Positions 38,484 through 48,800 of a DNA stretch of 64,000 nt are shown here, one piece after another; the stretch's first letter is position 1, and each line of letters starts with the position of its first letter. The translations under genes and the position numbers were made by a program. The notes beneath the pieces are model-generated. The model saw only the letters and a list, made by a program, of their open reading frames with translations. It had not been told where the DNA came from and did not search any database. This DNA is from Saccharospirillaceae bacterium (lineage in GTDB: Bacteria > Pseudomonadota > Gammaproteobacteria > Pseudomonadales > Oceanobacteraceae), in the NCBI GenBank assembly GCA_022448365.1, contig JAKVCS010000004.1, positions 62,001 through 126,000 of the forward strand, read 5' to 3'.

Positions 38484-39572
38484 TTAATTACTTAATATTG
38501 GGTAGTCGGTATAACCCACCGGTCCCGGCGTATAAAAAGTATCTGGATTTGCCTGATTTAATTCTGCGTTTTGTTGAAAACGCTCAACCAAATCCGGATT
38601 GGCAATAAACGGTACACCAAAGGCAACAGCGTCGGCTTGTTGATTGGCAATGGTAACGTCGGCCTCTTCACGGCTATAACCCATATTGGTAACTAAATTA
38701 CCGTTATAGGCTGCCCTTGCCGGAGTGACCACATCGCCGGTTTGTACACCAAAGAAATCAGCACGCATCAAGTGCCAGTAAGCCAGATTAAAGCGATTAA
38801 ATTGTTTTGCCAGATATTCCGTCATACCAATCGGATCACTGTCTTTCATACTGTTATAACTGTTTAACGGCGAGGTGCGAACACCCACGCGGCCGCTGCC
38901 CCAAACACCCACTACAGCCTCAATTACTTCCAATAATAATCGTGCGCGATTTTCCAGCGGGCCACCGTAGTCTCCGTTACGTTGATTGCTGCCATCGCGC
39001 AGGAAACTATCCAGCAAATAACCGTTAGCACCATGTACTTCAACACCATCAAAGCCAGCTTCTTTGGCGTTTTCTGCCGCTTTACGGAAACCTGCAACTA
39101 TGGTCGGAATTTCATCATCGCTCAGTTCGCGTGGCACCGTGTAGGGTTTTTTGCCTTTCGGTGTGTGGACTTCGTCGTCAATGGCGATAGCGCTTGGCGC
39201 TATCGGCTCATTGCCGTCATTCATATCTGGATGACAAGCGCGCCCACCGTGCCAGATTTGCAGAACAATTCGGCCACCTTTTGCGTGAATCGCATCGGTC
39301 ACTTTTTTCCAACCTGCGATTTGTTCGGCGGAATGAATACCCGGTTCGTTAATAAAAGCCGAGCCGTTTTCCATCGCCATGGTCGCCTCTGCAATGAGTA
39401 AACCGGCACTGGCACGCTGAGCATAATATTCTGTCATGAGTTCCCCTGCGATATTACCTTGTTCGGCACGAACGCGGGTGAGTGGCGCCATAATAATACG
39501 GTTAGGTAACTCAATGTCACCCAGGGTAATTGGAGTGAACAGTGACTTTGGGGTGGTTGGAATACTGGACAT
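38484..39572 (-). CDS. Old yellow enzyme family alkene reductase (NemA-like)
   Basis: FMN- and NAD(P)H-dependent reductase of activated C=C bonds, nitro compounds and nitrate esters. A 362-residue (beta/alpha)8 barrel: PLTRVRA contains the flavin-tuning Thr, FDGVEVHGANGYLLDSFL carries the substrate-binding His/Asn pair and the proton-donating Tyr, and GGPLENRARLLLEV and the C-terminal GVPFIANPDL are also present. The ATG is preceded by AGGAAC. It is transcribed alone, convergent with the hybrid kinase gene. Such enzymes usually detoxify electrophiles; no repressor gene is adjacent. Confidence 0.95.
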   Translation of the reverse strand: MSSIPTTPKSLFTPITLGDIELPNRIIMAPLTRVRAEQGNIAGELMTEYYAQRASAGLLIAEATMAMENGSAFINEPGIHSAEQIAGWKKVTDAIHAKGGRIVLQIWHGGRACHPDMNDGNEPIAPSAIAIDDEVHTPKGKKPYTVPRELSDDEIPTIVAGFRKAAENAKEAGFDGVEVHGANGYLLDSFLRDGSNQRNGDYGGPLENRARLLLEVIEAVVGVWGSGRVGVRTSPLNSYNSMKDSDPIGMTEYLAKQFNRFNLAYWHLMRADFFGVQTGDVVTPARAAYNGNLVTNMGYSREEADVTIANQQADAVAFGVPFIANPDLVERFQQNAELNQANPDTFYTPGPVGYTDYPILSN

Positions 39573-39750
39573 AGATTTGTTCCTGAAGCTGATCTCGTTG
39601 TGTTTTTAATAATGTAAGAACGAGCAATAGCAACAACAAGAGTATCCAACTGAAACGATCTATCACTCTCAGCGCAACAATATCGGGCTTGCTAACAGAC
39701 CTTTGTATTTATCGGTAACAGGTGACAGAAAAAAGAGGAGGAAATAAACA

Positions 39751-39779
39751 CTCTCCTGCGTAAAAGCACCACAGGAGAG
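39751..39779 (-). terminator. Hairpin after the peptidase-barrel gene
   Basis: CTCTCCTG/CAGGAGAG, an 8-bp stem with a 13-base loop. Read on the minus strand it is followed by TGTTTATTTCC, a modest U-rich tail. Confidence 0.65.
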
Positions 39780-39794
39780 CATGAAAGATAATGA

Positions 39795-42674
39795 TCAGAA
39801 TTGGAAACCGGCACTGATGTACACTTCGTCTTTGCCTTTTTCCTGATCAAAACCGTGGGCATAACCCAGACGCACCGGAATGGGTATGGCGTACATTACA
39901 ACCAGTTCAGTGCTTAATTCAACACCGGCAGAGGTCAGATATTTGGCCTCATTACCCTCGCGCCAAGCGGCACCGTGGTCGACAAAAACGTTAGCGCCCA
40001 TATTACCGAGGCCAAGTGGGAAAATATCCCAGTTGCGTTCAATGACGCCTAATGTGGTACGCCATTCCAGGGTATTAACGTTTATCCGGGTACCAGTTTG
40101 TACGTTATCGCTGTATCCCCTTAAAGCCCAGCGATCACGACCGAATAAGGTGTCGCTGGTTTGCAGAATAGTACCGCCGAGACCAAACAATTTAGGTTTG
40201 TCGAATCCATAAGCGTTCGAGGTATTAAACGCCAGAACCTGTGTACCGGGCAGATCGACATAGCTGTTCCAGTTAACGTTAATCACTTCGCCATGGAAAT
40301 CACTGTCGATCACATCATTCGTTTCCCAAACTAATGACGCACGCTGGCCCCAACTGATACCAGGTGCATTCAGGAATGCTTCGATATTGGAGAAATCAAG
40401 GCGAGCACCGAGCAACCCTTCTTTTTTGGCTTCATGATATTGCACGTACTTTTTATCGCTGTTTTTTCCCTTAACGTCTTTTTCTGTTTCGCTGCGTGCT
40501 CCGAAACTGAATTGAAGTTTATTTTCGAAGGCATTAAACAGATTAATACGGGCGATTTCGACGTTGTCCGATTCACGAATCTGCAAGCGCTGCTGGTTTC
40601 CGATATTGTGCTCGGTATAAATGTGTTCACGCTCCAGAGTGAACTGCCATTTGTTATCGTAAAAATATTGCAACACACCAGAGCTTAATCCGTTCTGGGT
40701 GTCGTGAGCCAGTGTGGTGACATAGCTGTGTCGAAGCAGTGCGTCTTTCCCGTCGATTGATGCACCAATCAGAGTGGCGTTATCATCACTGCCAAAAATT
40801 GGCATCCAACGGGTAGGCGCCAGGGTAGCAAATGGGCTGTAATCACGAATTTCGCTATGGCTGACCTGAGTGCTGTAAGGGTCCGGATAGTTGTACTGAC
40901 CCTCAGTTGCACTCAGAGAAAATTCGTTAACGATTCGGAGGTTCTCCAACTTGCTGTGCTCATAACCATTGGCGTCGTAGCTCTGTAAAAATACGGTTCC
41001 GCCAACGGGTTGTGGTGCCAGTGCGCCACCCATCAGATTCGTTAATTGCTTAATCCGTTTGCTGGTTAAATCCAGAGTGTAAAGGTTGTAGGTTTCACCA
41101 TAGTCAGCTGCATAAATCAGGGTGTTGTTATCGAGGAACTGCGGTCCGGTTTCGATCGCTTTGCTGTTGGTAATCTTCTGCCAGCTGGCCGATTTAATAT
41201 CGAATATTTCGATATTCCAACCCTGATTTTTACGTTTAATGGTTGCCACAATACGCTGACCATCAACGGATAAGGAGTATTCTCCCAGTACATCATCAAT
41301 CGAGCCGCGCCATAACGTGCGCAATACCTTGCCATCGGCTGTCAATAAATCCATTTGGCTGATGCCATCTTTTAAACGTTTGGCTAATAATCGTTTGGGC
41401 TGATTGGATTCTGTCGGCATCCAACGGACGTCTCGATAACGCTGATCGCGAGTATTACGGTGTTCGTCACCATCGACGAGCTGATAAATATCGGCCCAGA
41501 CGCGGCCGTCGGCACGGTGACTTAAGCGGGTATAAATCAGTGTGCCATCGGAGCTGACGTCGATATTCGTGGCATCCTGAACTTCAGCAAGAGTCTGATG
41601 TTCGCCCTGTTCATTCACTTTCACAATGCGTTGACGGTCCTCGCCATTGCGATACAGGTAATAATAGTTTTTGCCGTCACTGGTGCTGGCATCCAGCGAA
41701 TAACCCTCATTACTGACGGATGCTAAACGTGTGATGGGTAATAATTTAATTTCATCAATTTGTGGCTGAAATTTTTTAACCAACCAGCTGCGGAACTCTG
41801 CCCATAAATGTTCGTAGTCTTTTCCAAAGACCTTACGTGCATCCGGGTTCAGGAATAGAAAGTTAAACGGCACCAGATTGCGTGAGTACAAAGCCAGATA
41901 GGCACGCAGTTTTTCTTCGCCATAGGTATCTGTCAGAAACTGATAATAATGAGCGCCATACAGGTAGTGTTTACCCATTGGCCAGTCGCGTAAGTTAATG
42001 GTCACCTGGTTGATATCATCAATGCCATTTAGTACTTCCATACGCATTTGCATGTTGTAGGCTTTACTCTGGCCACGGCCGAAGCCCAGTTCATGATCAG
42101 TTTCGGTGTAGACCGCTAACCCTTCAATTAAAAAGCCAGGCTGATAGGCGTGAGGGAATGTTGAAGCATGACGCCCGAGAACGTGACGCACGGTGGCTGG
42201 CAGGCCCCGAGCCATATCAAGATGAATAACATGGGTTAATTCGTGAGTAATTAATAAATTCAACCAATCATCATAGGCTTCTAGAGTGGTGCTACCATCC
42301 GGTGGGCTGAGGAATAACCGCATCTGATTCCAAGGGTCAACGTGAGCCCAACCATTGGAGACATCGAAATCATCGGTTAATACCACTTGCACTTTGTCTT
42401 TCGGTGTCCAACCCAGACGTTTGGTAAGAATGGGCCATTGAGTTTCGGATACGGTGGCCGCACGTTGTGCGATTTCCTGATGTTGTGAGAGAAAGTTAAA
42501 TACGAAATGTTCTGTTTCAAAGGTCTTCCATTCGTCACCTGAAAGTATCCATGCAACTGCCCCTTCGTTAGTGGCATATGTATGAGAGGGCAGAGCTGAC
42601 AGGGTGAAACCGCCAGCAACGGCAGCCAATACGGATGCAGACAAAAACTTCGGGATGAATAACTTGAACGACAT
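39795..42674 (-). CDS. Secreted gluzincin peptidase + beta-propeller + Omp85-like barrel fusion protein
   Basis: 959 residues with a signal peptide (about 1-34). The N-terminal domain (about 45-290) is a Peptidase_MA-like metallopeptidase: HELTH at 144-148 gives two zinc His and the catalytic Glu, and EGLAVY (Glu184) supplies the third ligand. The middle (about 310-600) has repeated strands with DGKN, SSDGT, SVDGQR and DNNTLIYAAD, typical of TolB/PD40 propeller blades. The C-terminal 330 residues look like an outer-membrane barrel of the bacterial surface antigen/Omp85 kind (GLGGTILQTSDTLFGRD, LRGYSDN, VFVDHGAAW), ending in Phe. I infer a cell-surface or periplasm-facing peptidase anchored in the outer membrane; substrate unknown. 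Confidence 0.82.
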   Translation of the reverse strand: MSFKLFIPKFLSASVLAAVAGGFTLSALPSHTYATNEGAVAWILSGDEWKTFETEHFVFNFLSQHQEIAQRAATVSETQWPILTKRLGWTPKDKVQVVLTDDFDVSNGWAHVDPWNQMRLFLSPPDGSTTLEAYDDWLNLLITHELTHVIHLDMARGLPATVRHVLGRHASTFPHAYQPGFLIEGLAVYTETDHELGFGRGQSKAYNMQMRMEVLNGIDDINQVTINLRDWPMGKHYLYGAHYYQFLTDTYGEEKLRAYLALYSRNLVPFNFLFLNPDARKVFGKDYEHLWAEFRSWLVKKFQPQIDEIKLLPITRLASVSNEGYSLDASTSDGKNYYYLYRNGEDRQRIVKVNEQGEHQTLAEVQDATNIDVSSDGTLIYTRLSHRADGRVWADIYQLVDGDEHRNTRDQRYRDVRWMPTESNQPKRLLAKRLKDGISQMDLLTADGKVLRTLWRGSIDDVLGEYSLSVDGQRIVATIKRKNQGWNIEIFDIKSASWQKITNSKAIETGPQFLDNNTLIYAADYGETYNLYTLDLTSKRIKQLTNLMGGALAPQPVGGTVFLQSYDANGYEHSKLENLRIVNEFSLSATEGQYNYPDPYSTQVSHSEIRDYSPFATLAPTRWMPIFGSDDNATLIGASIDGKDALLRHSYVTTLAHDTQNGLSSGVLQYFYDNKWQFTLEREHIYTEHNIGNQQRLQIRESDNVEIARINLFNAFENKLQFSFGARSETEKDVKGKNSDKKYVQYHEAKKEGLLGARLDFSNIEAFLNAPGISWGQRASLVWETNDVIDSDFHGEVINVNWNSYVDLPGTQVLAFNTSNAYGFDKPKLFGLGGTILQTSDTLFGRDRWALRGYSDNVQTGTRINVNTLEWRTTLGVIERNWDIFPLGLGNMGANVFVDHGAAWREGNEAKYLTSAGVELSTELVVMYAIPIPVRLGYAHGFDQEKGKDEVYISAGFQF

Positions 42675-42749
42675 GATGAAACCTCTGACGAGCGGATTAT
42701 ACAGATTCTCATCAGTCTAATGAGGTATCGGTTAACCCCGACTTAACTG

Positions 42750-42786
42750 TTTCAGATAAATCTGTTCAGCCTGGGTTTAGGTTCAG
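42750..42786 (+). repeat. Cluster of GTTCAG-like hexamers between the peptidase-barrel and rnr genes
   Basis: TTTCAG (42750), GTTCAG (42764), GTTTAG (42775) and GTTCAG (42781) lie in one orientation. GTTCAG-N5-GTTTAG (42764-42780) matches 11 of 12 positions of the PhoP-type repeat, and TTCAGATAAAT here is identical to the bases at the PhoP box near 32597. Neither flanking gene reads in the plus direction, so function is doubtful. Confidence 0.3.
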
Positions 42787-42823
42787 ATAGCGTTGTAATG
42801 ACAGTGCATGAAGAATCGCAACG

Positions 42824-45100
42824 TTATAAAGTAAAGGCGATTTTCTTTTGTGACATGTCAATAGACTTAACGGTTACACCAATTTTTTCACCCAGGTGGT
42901 AGCTCTTGCCTGAACGTTCACCAATAAGGCTCTGGCTGAGGGAATCGAAACGGTAAAAGTCACTCGACAGATCGCTGATATGAATCAGCCCATCTACTTT
43001 GATATTCTCTAACTCAACAAATAGGCCGAACCCGGTAACGGTAGAAATTGTACCTCTGAATGATTTGCCAACTGATTGTTTCATGTAATCACACTTGAGC
43101 CAGGCATCTACGTCCCTGCTGGCTTTGTCTGCACGACGAGACAAGTCAGAGCACTGCGCTGCCAGTAAATTTACCTCGGCCTTGTCATAGGGGTAACTGC
43201 TTTCAGGATTGATTCGTTCAGAAGATGTTATCCGTAAAACCGGGTCTTTCGATTTGCCTGTCAGAGATTTAAATACACTGAATAAAAAATTACCGCTTTC
43301 TTTTCTGCGAATAACGGAGCGGATCGCTCTGTGGGTTAATAAATCGGGGTAGCGCCTGATTGGGGAGGTGAAGTGCGCATAAGTACTATAAGCAAGCCCG
43401 AAATGCCCCTTATTGATTGCACTGTATTCTGCTTGGCTAAAAGAACGTAACATCATAGCCTGGATAACCCCGGCATCAGATCGCTGGCAAATTTCACGAC
43501 AGAGTCTGTCATAGTCCTTTGGCGAGGGATTTTTACCCCCCTGCAGATGAAGTTGTTTACCGCTAAGGAATTCGCGCAGGCTTGTCAGTTTTTTATCGCT
43601 GGGACCTTTATGGTTACGAAACAGTGCTGGCATTCCCATTTTTTGCAAAAAACGTGCGGTTGCGACATTCGCGCATAACATACATTCTTCAATCATCTTA
43701 TGAGCATCATGACGACTGATGGGCAGAATGCCGTCTACTTTCCCCTTTGTATTAAAGTGGAAAGTCACTTCCTGAGTATCAAAATCAATTGAACTGCGTT
43801 TTTCCCGAGTCTGTTTTAATGCGCCATAGAGTTGATACAGAGAGCAGATATGCGGAGTGAGTGCCTGGTATTGCCGACGCAGTTTTTTACCCTGAACAGA
43901 GTTGGGCTCGGACTGTATAAAATTAACCTGGTCGTAGGTCAATCGCGCATGTGACCGTATTACCGCTTCGCAGAATGTGTAGCTTTCCATAACTCCGGCA
44001 GCGTTAATGTCCATCTCACATACCATTGCTAAACGATCAACATTCGGCAGTAATGAACACAGGCCATTGGATAACTTTTCCGGCAGCATAGGAACAACCT
44101 TTCCCGGGAAATACACAGATGTACTGCGTTTTTGTGCCTCCTGGTCCAGTGGACAACCGGGCTGAACATAGTGTGATACGTCAGCAATCGCTACCCAAAG
44201 ACGCCAGCCATCGCGCTGCTTTTCGCAGTAGACCGCATCATCAAAATCTTTCGCATCCTGACCGTCAACGGTTATAAAGGGGAGTCTTCTCAGATCATGA
44301 CGATGTAACTTGTCTTGTTCCGTCACCTCATCGTCAAGGGAATGTAGGATTTTAGTGACACTATCAGGCCATTGGTTCGGGATATTGTGTTTACGCATCA
44401 CGATATCGCTTTCTATCCCAGGAGTTTGGGGATCACCCAGAATCTCAGTAACAACACCATAGGCATTGTATCGATGACAGGGGTAGTCAGTAATTTTTAC
44501 GACAACATATTGTCCTATTTTAGCTCCATTCAGCTGGCTTTCATCGAGATCAATGTCGTGTGAATTACGACTGTTTTCTGGCTCGACGTAAAATGAGTCA
44601 TTGTCTTTTTTTAACCGTCCGACAAGTTGAGAGGTATTCCGTTCTACTACTCTCACCAATGCTGCCTTATCGCGACCTCTCTGATCGGATCCGTTCAAAC
44701 GAACCTGAATACGATCACCATCAAAGAGTTGTAACATATCTTTCTGAGACAGAAGCAGGTCGTCACTCTTAGTGCTATCGGTGTTGTCGCGGATAAGAAA
44801 ACCAAAGCCATCCGGGTGACCAGTAACCCGACCACTTATTAATTCATTTTCTTGCAGAGCGCTGTATCCCTGACGCCCTTTAAAAGCAACCTGACCTTCA
44901 CGCTCCATTGCTCTCAAGCGTAACTTCAGTGCATGAACCTCTTCACTGGCGGATAAATTAAGAAGATTGGCCAGTTGCTTTCGACTCAGTGCTGTCGGGC
45001 TTTTCTTCAGGATATTTAGGATATAGTCACGATTCGGAATGGGATGTTGATAGGTTTGACGATCCAGCAAGCTTATTGCTGGTTTCATGGCAGTATTCAT
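42824..45100 (-). CDS. rnr: Ribonuclease R
   Basis: 3'-5' exoribonuclease of the RNase II/R family that degrades structured RNA. 758 residues: N-terminal winged helix (about 22-80), two cold-shock OB folds, the RNB catalytic domain (VDGQDAKDFDDAVYC with the metal-binding Asp residues; THAHFTSPIRRYPDL region), and a C-terminal S1 domain (SFRGTISTVTGFGLFVELE). The lysine-rich tail of E. coli RNase R is missing; the protein ends just after S1. It is not next to rlmB or nsrR as usual but follows a cold-shock gene, which fits cold induction of RNase R. It could be a second copy. Confidence 0.93.
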   Translation of the reverse strand: MNTAMKPAISLLDRQTYQHPIPNRDYILNILKKSPTALSRKQLANLLNLSASEEVHALKLRLRAMEREGQVAFKGRQGYSALQENELISGRVTGHPDGFGFLIRDNTDSTKSDDLLLSQKDMLQLFDGDRIQVRLNGSDQRGRDKAALVRVVERNTSQLVGRLKKDNDSFYVEPENSRNSHDIDLDESQLNGAKIGQYVVVKITDYPCHRYNAYGVVTEILGDPQTPGIESDIVMRKHNIPNQWPDSVTKILHSLDDEVTEQDKLHRHDLRRLPFITVDGQDAKDFDDAVYCEKQRDGWRLWVAIADVSHYVQPGCPLDQEAQKRSTSVYFPGKVVPMLPEKLSNGLCSLLPNVDRLAMVCEMDINAAGVMESYTFCEAVIRSHARLTYDQVNFIQSEPNSVQGKKLRRQYQALTPHICSLYQLYGALKQTREKRSSIDFDTQEVTFHFNTKGKVDGILPISRHDAHKMIEECMLCANVATARFLQKMGMPALFRNHKGPSDKKLTSLREFLSGKQLHLQGGKNPSPKDYDRLCREICQRSDAGVIQAMMLRSFSQAEYSAINKGHFGLAYSTYAHFTSPIRRYPDLLTHRAIRSVIRRKESGNFLFSVFKSLTGKSKDPVLRITSSERINPESSYPYDKAEVNLLAAQCSDLSRRADKASRDVDAWLKCDYMKQSVGKSFRGTISTVTGFGLFVELENIKVDGLIHISDLSSDFYRFDSLSQSLIGERSGKSYHLGEKIGVTVKSIDMSQKKIAFTL

Positions 45101-45156
45101 ATTATTTTTCTCAGGAAGTCAGCCAGAAACTTGTACGATAACAAAGGTAATTAGTG

Positions 45157-45173
45157 CACCAATCAGATTGGTG
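45157..45173. promoter_or_regulatory. 17-bp dyad upstream of rnr, possible operator
   Basis: CACCAATC-A-GATTGGTG is a perfect 8-bp dyad around one central base, 57 bases upstream of the rnr start and overlapping a possible -35 (TTGGTG on the minus strand). The size fits a dimeric repressor site; a stem with a single-base loop could not form, so an RNA role is unlikely. Confidence 0.45.
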
Positions 45174-45276
45174 AAACAAGAAAGGTAGGCTGTTGTCACA
45201 GAAAGCGACGGGAATTGTGTGGATGTGTTACAAAAGATAGGGAACAGAGGATCTTCTGCTGAAAGCCAGGAAATAC

Positions 45277-45307
45277 CCGGGCACCCGGCTATGAGCCGTG
45301 TGTCCGG
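45277..45307 (-). terminator. Hairpin downstream of the cold-shock gene
   Basis: On the minus strand CCGG-a-CAC-a-CGGCT, loop CAT, AGCCG-g-GTG-c-CCGG pairs along nearly its whole length with three mismatches. Only GTATTTCC follows, so it is a weak intrinsic terminator or a 3'-end stabiliser. Confidence 0.5.
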
Positions 45308-45310
45308 AGA

Positions 45311-45336
45311 TTGTCGCAGTGATTAAATTGCGACAA
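45311..45336 (-). other. Hairpin spanning the cold-shock gene stop codon
   Basis: TTGTCGCA (45311-45318) and TGCGACAA (45329-45336) form a perfect 8-bp stem whose 10-base loop holds the UAA stop codon. The last codons (NIVAI) lie in the 5' arm. Confidence 0.55.
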
Positions 45337-45532
45337 TGTTCTCAGCCTGAGGGCCTTTTTGACCTTGAGTTACTTTAAACTCAACAGCCTGACCTTCGGC
45401 CAGTGTTTTAAAGCCTTCACTGGCAATCGCACTGAAGTGTGCAAAAACATCAGGACCAGATTTTTGTTCAATAAAACCGAAGCCTTTTTCCTCGTTGAAC
45501 CATTTTACGGTGCCGGTAGTTGTAGTAGACAT
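45323..45532 (-). CDS. CspA-family cold-shock protein
   Basis: 69-residue single OB-fold nucleic-acid chaperone. RNP1 (KGFGFIEQ) and RNP2 (VFAHFSAI) are intact, with the usual [11 protein letters not shown] start and [11 protein letters not shown] end. AGGA lies upstream of the ATG. A promoter about 150 bases upstream predicts the long leader typical of cold-inducible csp genes. rnr follows in the same direction. Confidence 0.97.
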   Translation of the reverse strand: MSTTTTGTVKWFNEEKGFGFIEQKSGPDVFAHFSAIASEGFKTLAEGQAVEFKVTQGQKGPQAENIVAI

Positions 45533-45716
45533 AAGATAATATCCTGTAGATAAAGTATAAGTGTGCCTTCATGAGGCATGAATAGAGGGAAAAACAGACT
45601 AAGATTTAAAAACTACAGGACGAAGAACTACTGGAATGCTACGAGATGAAGAGTATAAATAGGAGGCTTTCTTTCAAACTATGGACACAGTATAGACTGA
45701 TAACCGCTAAGTCAAA
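45533..45716 (-). promoter_or_regulatory. Promoter and long 5' leader of the cold-shock gene
   Basis: On the minus strand TTTGAC (45716-45711) and TATACT (45694-45689) are 16 bases apart. Transcription from about 45682 gives a leader of roughly 150 bases, similar to the long cspA leaders that refold with temperature. A small hairpin TGCCT-CATGA-AGGCA lies in its 3' third. Confidence 0.55.
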
Positions 45717-45865
45717 CTATTTAATACGAATTTTTATGACGCCATCCGTTATCTGTTATGACTACCTGGGTTTCGATGAGTGATGGGGCCTCTTTGGTGT
45801 TATTTCTATCAACACCCTAAACGGCTATACTCCCCCCGTTACTGATTAACTAGGAAAGTGCGGAT

Positions 45866-48800
45866 ATGACTGATAGCGCAACCCAAAAAAAGGATGGCGA
45901 TTCCGGAAAAAAGGGCATTGTAACCCGACTTCTTCTGATATTGACCGCACCTCTGCGAATGCTGTTCAGGATATTATTGGGTTCGGTGAGTTGGAGCGCA
46001 CCAACCTGGTTGCAATGGATCAATGAATTTCGCCGTGCAAAGCCTCTGGCTTTCTACTTTTTACTGGTTATTGTCTTTACTGGTTATCAGCATCAGTACT
46101 TCTATGAGCTTTATCATAAATTCTGGCCACAACCTTTGTCGGTGTATGCTGAGGTTTCAGTTCCGGAATTACCCGGTCGTCATCACAGTGCTGAACCGAA
46201 AACGCTGCGGCTAGATTTCCGTTTCGATAAACGTAGCCTCAGTCAGCGTGAAGATAAAACCAGCTGGTCCCCATCCACTGCGCCACTGAATCGTATCGGT
46301 GAACAAGTTACCCGTGGTATCCGTATATTTCCGGAGAAAGCCGGTGTTTGGCATTGGGACAGTCAGAATACGTTGATCTTCACTCCAAAACAGCATTGGC
46401 CTGCCGGGCAGGAATATGAGATTACCTTAACCCCACAACTGATTCAGCAAGATCTTCAGCTGGCTAAAACTGAGTACAGTTTCGAGACCCACAAGTTCAC
46501 CGCCAAAATTAAAGATATGGAGCTGTATAACGATCCGTTAGATCGTTCAGTGAAAAATCTGGTTGCCACTGTGTCTTTCTCTCATCCGGTGCAGCAACAA
46601 GCACTTCACGAATTAATCAGTTTGCAGGAAAAACACGATGGTATGACTGCTGGCCGTCGTTTTAACTTTGATGTGACCTTCAGCGATAATGGTTACGACG
46701 CTTATATCAAATCAGCGCCGATTAAATTACCCCAGCAGGAAGCGTATGTATTCCTGACTATCAGTAATGATGTTACTAATGCAGCAAAGACCACCACACT
46801 AGGCACACAAGTCACACAAAAAATGCTGTTGCCCGATACTTCAAGCTTTATGAAAGTACGCGATGCACGCAGCCAGATTGTTCGCAACGAGGATAACGAA
46901 CCAGAGCAGGTTATCACCGTTTCTCTGACAGACCATGTGTCAGAAGATGAAGTTAAGCAACGCCTGAATATGTATAGCTTGCCGCGTCACCGTTCAGTGG
47001 GTTATATCCGTGAAAACGGTTACAGTAATGCCCGTAAAATTCGTTATGAACTGATTCCCAATGCTGAGCCAACATCGGATGTTTATAATCTCCGTATTAA
47101 CGAAGCCGGTCGAAAATATCTCTACCTGCGAGTTGAAAAAGGTCTGAAGTCGGTCAGTGGTTTTACCATGACCAATGTGTATGAAGATGTGCTGTCGACC
47201 CCAGAATATCCAAAGGAGCTGAATATTGCTGGTGAAGGCAGCTTGCTATCACTGACCGGTGATAAAACTCTGAGCTTCAGTGCGCGTGGAATTAATGAGA
47301 TTCGCGTCAGTATCTATCGCTTGTTAGACGATCAACTGAATCACTTTGTGACGCAAACTTACGGAGATATCGATGAGCTGAAATTCAGTAATTACAGCTT
47401 CAGCAAATATAATCTGACCCGCTCCTTTCAAAAGCGTCTTTATCTTTCAGGCACATCAGCTAAAAAAGTAAAATATGCATCACTGTCATTGGCGCAATAC
47501 CTGAAGAATCGAATGGCAGGTATTTTTATCATCGAAGCCGATGGTTACCAGACGGGCCGTGACTACAGTGTCGTAAAAGACAAGCGTATTGTGATGGTTA
47601 CGGATCTCGGCATCATGGTGAAAAAGGCGACCAATGGTCAGCAATTTATTTATGTTCAATCGGTTAAAACCGGAAAACCCGTTGCCGGTGCCAGGGTAAA
47701 GCTATTGGGTCGTAACGGTATCCCGATATTTTCTAGGACAACCAATGCTAAAGGACAGGTTACTTTTGCCAGTGCAGATCGGTACCGCAAGGAGCGTCAG
47801 CCAGTTGCTTATCTGGTGAATTATGGTAAAGACAGCGCTTACCTGCCGTATAACCGTCATCAACGCAGAATTGATTTTTCCGGGTTTGATATTGATGGTG
47901 AATATGGTGGTAATGAGAGTGGCAAAAACCTGAAAGGATTTCTGTTCTCGGATCGGGGTATTTATCGACCGGGTGAGACCGTCAACCTGGGTGTGATGGT
48001 GCGACAGGAAAATATGCAGGTAAAAGCCGGTATCCCACTGGAGCTGAGTATTCATGATCCTAAAGGTAATGTGGTATTAAAAGAGAGGATGGCAGTACCT
48101 GAAAATGGCTTGTTTGATCTGGATATGCCAACCACTGCTGTGACACCAACGGGTAACTATAAGGCGCATTTATATCGGGTTAATAAACGCGGCCACACCA
48201 CCGTACATTTGGGGCAAACCAATTTCTCGGTGGAAGAATTCCAGCCAGACAGCATGAAAATTCGCACGGAACTGGTGCCGGGAATCAGCAAAGGCTGGTT
48301 TAGTCTGGCGCAGAGTGAAACAGCAACCGATGCCGACCTGACGGCTGGTCCGAAGTCCGATTTGAAGGCGAAGGTACAACTGAAAAATCTGTTCGGAACG
48401 CCAGCACAAGATCGCCGGATTGAAGCCACGATAGAACTGAAGCCCGTCACTTTCGCTTTCCGTGAATTCAGTGACTATCGTTTTACCGACCCCTTACGTC
48501 ATAACAAAGCCCGCACTGGTCGTCTGAACCAAACCTTACCTGGCGCTCAATCAGATGGTGATGGGATGGCGGAGTTCGACCTTTCGCTTCAGCAGTTCGA
48601 TAAAGGTACCTATCGTTTGACCTTCTATGGTGAGGGTTACGAGCCAGGTGGTGGTCGTAGTGTCAACGCCCAAAGTGAAATTCTGGTGTCGCCATTAAAT
48701 ATCCTGGTCGGACACAAGGCCGATGGACAACTTAATTATCTTAAGAAAGATCAGCAACGCCACGTACATTTTATTGCGGTAAATCCTCAGCTGGAAAAAC

